From Spirochaetales bacterium (GTDB lineage: Bacteria > Spirochaetota > Spirochaetia > Treponematales > Treponemataceae): DNA of 44,827 bases. The notes under the pieces were generated by a model. The model worked only from the letters and a program-made list of their open reading frames with translations. It was not told the DNA's origin and did no database searches. Every line of letters begins with the position of its first letter. Positions within the stretch are counted from its first letter, which is position 1. The stretch covers positions 1-44,827 of the forward strand of contig JAUNCR010000003.1 of assembly GCA_030526505.1 (NCBI GenBank), given 5' to 3'. Both the position numbers and the translations under genes were made by a program. Shown piece by piece: positions 42,402-44,827 of the stretch.

Positions 42402-42989
42402 ATGAATTTTTTATTTTTTATAAACAGCGTTCTTTTAGGCGTAGGCCTTGCCATGGATGCCTTCAGCGTTTCCATTGTCAATGGTCTCAACGAACCTAAA
42501 ATGCCACGGTTCAAGATGTCTGCCGTTGCTGGAACCTATGCATTCTTTCAGTTTGCCATGCCAATGATCGGATGGGTTTGCGTACATACAATTGTACAGT
42601 GTTTTACTTCGTTCCAGAAATTCATTCCCTGGATTGCCTTGATTCTTCTCCTTTATATAGGTGGAAAGATGATTTATGAAAATCTCCGCGGTGGGTCTGA
42701 CGGTGAGGAAAGTTCAGCCTATACCCTTGGTTTTGGTACACTGATGCTGCAGGGAGTGGCTACAAGCATCGATGCCCTTTCCGTAGGCTTTACCATTGCC
42801 GGATACACCCTTTTCATGGCCCTTCTGGCGGGCTTCATCATTGCTGCCGTGACCTTTGCAATCTCCTTCAGCGGGCTTGTAATCGGAAAAAAGGCCGGCG
42901 GAAAGTTCACCGACAGGGCTGAAATCCTTGGAGGAATAATTTTAATTGGAATTGGCATAGAAATTTTCGTAAAAGGGTTGTTTTTCTGA
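42402..42989 (+). CDS. mntP: manganese efflux pump MntP (YebN/DUF204 family)
   Basis: A 195-residue membrane protein with six helices in two repeats. The paired acidic motifs are MDAFSVSIVNG near the N-terminus and SIDALSVGF in the second repeat; both Asp residues are needed for Mn(II) export in the family. The frame is open upstream to 42363 (through the palindrome), but ATG 42402 matches the usual N-terminus. No clear Shine-Dalgarno. I looked for a yybP-ykoY manganese riboswitch upstream and did not find its conserved core; regulation may instead involve the palindrome in the leader. Confidence 0.9.
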   Translation: MNFLFFINSVLLGVGLAMDAFSVSIVNGLNEPKMPRFKMSAVAGTYAFFQFAMPMIGWVCVHTIVQCFTSFQKFIPWIALILLLYIGGKMIYENLRGGSDGEESSAYTLGFGTLMLQGVATSIDALSVGFTIAGYTLFMALLAGFIIAAVTFAISFSGLVIGKKAGGKFTDRAEILGGIILIGIGIEIFVKGLFF

Positions 42990-43046
42990 TTTTTTGCATT
43001 AGATTCTATGTATAATCGGAGATTTTATATATATAGGAGTAAATCT

Positions 43047-43487
43047 ATGAAAAAGATTTTGATGGCAGTTGTGACAGCCCTCATTTTTGCAGCCGGTGCA
43101 GTAGCTCAGGAAGGACAGGCAGTCGGCGAAACAGTTACACAGGTAGATGTTACTGACGCAACAAAGATTCATTTCCCTGCAGAATTCCAGTTCGGTAAGT
43201 GGAAGGATGCAAAGTGGGATGCCGTTTGGGAAATCACTTCAAGCAATATCGTTCTTTCTAAGGACGGCGAAGTTATCTGTTCTTTTGACGGAAAGATCAA
43301 GAACTATAATGTTCTTGTTGGAATCAAGGGACTCGAAATTTCCTTTGACTGCGATGCAACAAAGAGATCTTACAAGATCGTAAAGCCAATTTCTGCAAAA
43401 ACAGAACTTGAACTCGATGTAGTTCGCCATGATGTTCCTGATAGCGATCCAAACAAGCACTGGAACACACAGATTATCCGCCAGTAG
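43047..43487 (+). CDS. small secreted/periplasmic protein of unknown function
   Basis: A 146-residue exported protein. The signal peptide is MKKILMAVVTALIFAAGAVA, cut before Gln. The mature part is beta-rich with repeated strands (FQFGKWKDAKWDAVWEITS, NIVLSKDGEVICSFDGKI, LEISFDCDATKRSYKIV), resembling a small lipocalin-like or beta-sandwich fold; no family recognised. I chose ATG 43047, which has AGGAG upstream; the in-frame ATG at 43008 overlaps a TATAAT box (43011-43016) that probably drives the gene. A strong terminator follows, so it is monocistronic. Confidence 0.8.
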   Translation: MKKILMAVVTALIFAAGAVAQEGQAVGETVTQVDVTDATKIHFPAEFQFGKWKDAKWDAVWEITSSNIVLSKDGEVICSFDGKIKNYNVLVGIKGLEISFDCDATKRSYKIVKPISAKTELELDVVRHDVPDSDPNKHWNTQIIRQ

Positions 43488-43508
43488 TCTACGGATTTTC
43501 CATGAAAG

Positions 43509-43537
43509 GCCCTTTCCTTTGAGAAAGGGCTTTTTTT
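43509..43537 (+). terminator. Rho-independent terminator
   Basis: GCCCTTTC (43509-43516) pairs perfectly with GAAAGGGC (43523-43530), loop CTTTGA, followed by TTTTTTT. Confidence 0.9.
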
Positions 43538-43639
43538 ATGCACTTTTTTATTAACAGTGTGTTAAATCATTTTCAAAATGGCGGCCAACGGGAAAAAAAG
43601 GCCAAAGACATTCCGCTTTTCATTAAACGGCTTATTCAA

Positions 43640-43668
43640 TTGAATAAAGTTCGTCTGCACAGTATAAT
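43640..43668 (+). promoter_or_regulatory. ilvB promoter
   Basis: TTGAAT (43640-43645), 17-base spacer, TATAAT (43663-43668), identical in both boxes and spacing to the alaS promoter. Predicted start near 43675 leaves a 43-base leader with GAGG, too short for a T-box or attenuator. Confidence 0.7.
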
Positions 43669-43717
43669 TTACGGACTGAAATAATACTGAAGAAATTTTA
43701 ATAGAGGTTAAATTCGT

Positions 43718-44827
43718 ATGAAGTTGAACGGTTCACAGATCATCATTGAAAGTCTCATCGAACAGGGTGTTGATACAGTATTCGGTTATCCAGGAGGATG
43801 CATCCTCAATGTTTATGATGAACTTTACAAGAACTCAAACAGAATCACACACATTCTTACAGCACACGAACAGGCTGCAGCACACGCAGCTGACGGTTAT
43901 GCCCGTTCAACAGGAAAGGTCGGTGTATGCATGGCAACATCCGGTCCTGGAGCAACTAACCTTGTAACAGGTATTGCAACTGCATACATGGATTCAATCC
44001 CTATCGTTGCAATTACATGTAATGTTCCTTCAAACATCCTCGGAAAAGATTCTTTCCAGGAAATCGACATCAAGGGCGTTACAATTCCAATCACAAAGCA
44101 CAACTTCCTCGTTCGCAAGGCAGAAGACTTGGCTCCTACAATTCGCCAGGCATTCCTCATTGCAAAGAGCGGCCGTCCGGGCCCTGTCCTCATCGACATT
44201 CTCAAGGATGCAACAGCCCTCAATGTTCAGTATGAATTCACTCCTCTCAAGAAGGCTGACGACAAGAAGATGATGGCTTCCCTTGATAAGAACCTTGGAC
44301 GCACGCTCATTGCAAACAAGCCTTCCGATGCAGAAATCAAGGAAGCTGCAGAACTCATCAACAGCTGCAAGAAACCAATCATTTACGCTGGTGGCGGTAT
44401 CGGCATGTCTGGTGCAGAAAAGGAACTCCTTGAACTTGCAGAAAAGAATTCGATTCCTGTAAGCGAAAGCCTTATGGCTCGTGCTTCATTCCCTGCAACA
44501 CATCCACTCTGTACATGGATGGTCGGCATGCACGGAACAAAGGCAAGCAACATGGCAATCACAGAGGGAGACCTTATCATTGCTCTCGGTGCAAGATTCA
44601 GCGACCGCGTTATCGGTGATCCATCGAAGTTCGGCCTTAACGCAAAGGTTCTCCAGATAGACATTGACCCTGCAGAAATCAACAAGAACATTCCGGCCTT
44701 CAAGTCTGTTGTCGGCGACATCAAGTACATCCTTTCTAAACTCATTCCACTCGTTAAGGAAAACAAGCGCAAGGAATGGATCAGCCAGATTGCAGCATGG
44801 AAGAAAGAATATCCTTCAATCTATGAC
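43718..44827 (+). CDS. ilvB: acetolactate synthase large subunit, 3' end outside window
   Basis: The first 370 residues of a thiamine-diphosphate enzyme that makes acetolactate or acetohydroxybutyrate, the first committed step of branched-chain amino acid synthesis. Visible: VDTVFGYPGGCILNVYDEL, the catalytic Glu in TAHEQAAAHAADGYAR, SGPGATNLVTGIATA, and the FAD/central domain (KKPIIYAGGGIGMSGAE, ALGARFSDRV). ATG 43718 has GAGG at nine-base spacing. The frame is open to the end of the window; the TPP-binding C-terminal domain and the stop are missing. ilvN (small subunit) would be expected downstream. Confidence 0.95.
   Translation, partial: MKLNGSQIIIESLIEQGVDTVFGYPGGCILNVYDELYKNSNRITHILTAHEQAAAHAADGYARSTGKVGVCMATSGPGATNLVTGIATAYMDSIPIVAITCNVPSNILGKDSFQEIDIKGVTIPITKHNFLVRKAEDLAPTIRQAFLIAKSGRPGPVLIDILKDATALNVQYEFTPLKKADDKKMMASLDKNLGRTLIANKPSDAEIKEAAELINSCKKPIIYAGGGIGMSGAEKELLELAEKNSIPVSESLMARASFPATHPLCTWMVGMHGTKASNMAITEGDLIIALGARFSDRVIGDPSKFGLNAKVLQIDIDPAEINKNIPAFKSVVGDIKYILSKLIPLVKENKRKEWISQIAAWKKEYPSIYD

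Overview
The window is about 44.8 kb of a spirochaete chromosome, most likely Treponema and probably a gut or rumen species. Supporting points are the protein sequences, a short AlaRS without the C-terminal domain, groES and groEL at separate loci, HPr kinase and HPr with no PTS permease nearby, and several small conserved membrane or periplasmic proteins. Branched-chain amino acid synthesis genes (ilvD, ilvB) and lexA point to a free-living or commensal treponeme rather than the reduced T. pallidum type. No tRNA, rRNA, CRISPR array, prophage or intact insertion sequence was seen.

Layout. 1-4.9 kb: the 3' end of an unknown gene, then a leftward group (PlsC-like acyltransferase, unknown 468-residue protein, OppA-type binding protein). 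5.0-10.5 kb: groEL, a cytoplasmic diguanylate cyclase with a LacI-type sensor domain, and an acyl-CoA synthetase. 10.5-11.0 kb: a non-coding stretch with a large hairpin, a dispersed palindromic repeat and a candidate structured RNA gene with its own promoter and terminator. 11.0-15.8 kb: a leftward methyltransferase, the hprK-ptsH-lexA-holA run, and rpsD. 15.9-23.0 kb: a fused AzlC-AzlD exporter, alaS, a SurA-like chaperone, nusB, a TPR lipoprotein and groES. 23.1-30.5 kb: a group-2 sigma factor, then leftward recG, yggT and dnaE.

30.6-35.8 kb is an accessory-looking amide/nitrogen module: AEC permease, acetamidase/formamidase, nitrilase-family amidase and an amide/amino-acid binding lipoprotein. 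A 224-bp long-palindrome element (MITE-like) lies inside it. 35.8-40.4 kb: rplM-rpsI, recX, an HTH-REC response regulator, then a leftward group (CYTH, DUF975, SppA). 40.4-44.8 kb: ilvD, mntP, a small periplasmic protein and the 5' part of ilvB.

The most striking observation is an in-frame amber codon at position 106 of rplM, with the remaining 36 codons intact and giving exactly the usual 142-residue L13. Second is a recurring gene-start architecture: a -10 box only 6-8 bases before the ATG with no Shine-Dalgarno, suggesting leaderless mRNAs for alaS, hprK, yggT, dnaE and others. All function calls rest on motif and family recognition by eye; no database search was run.
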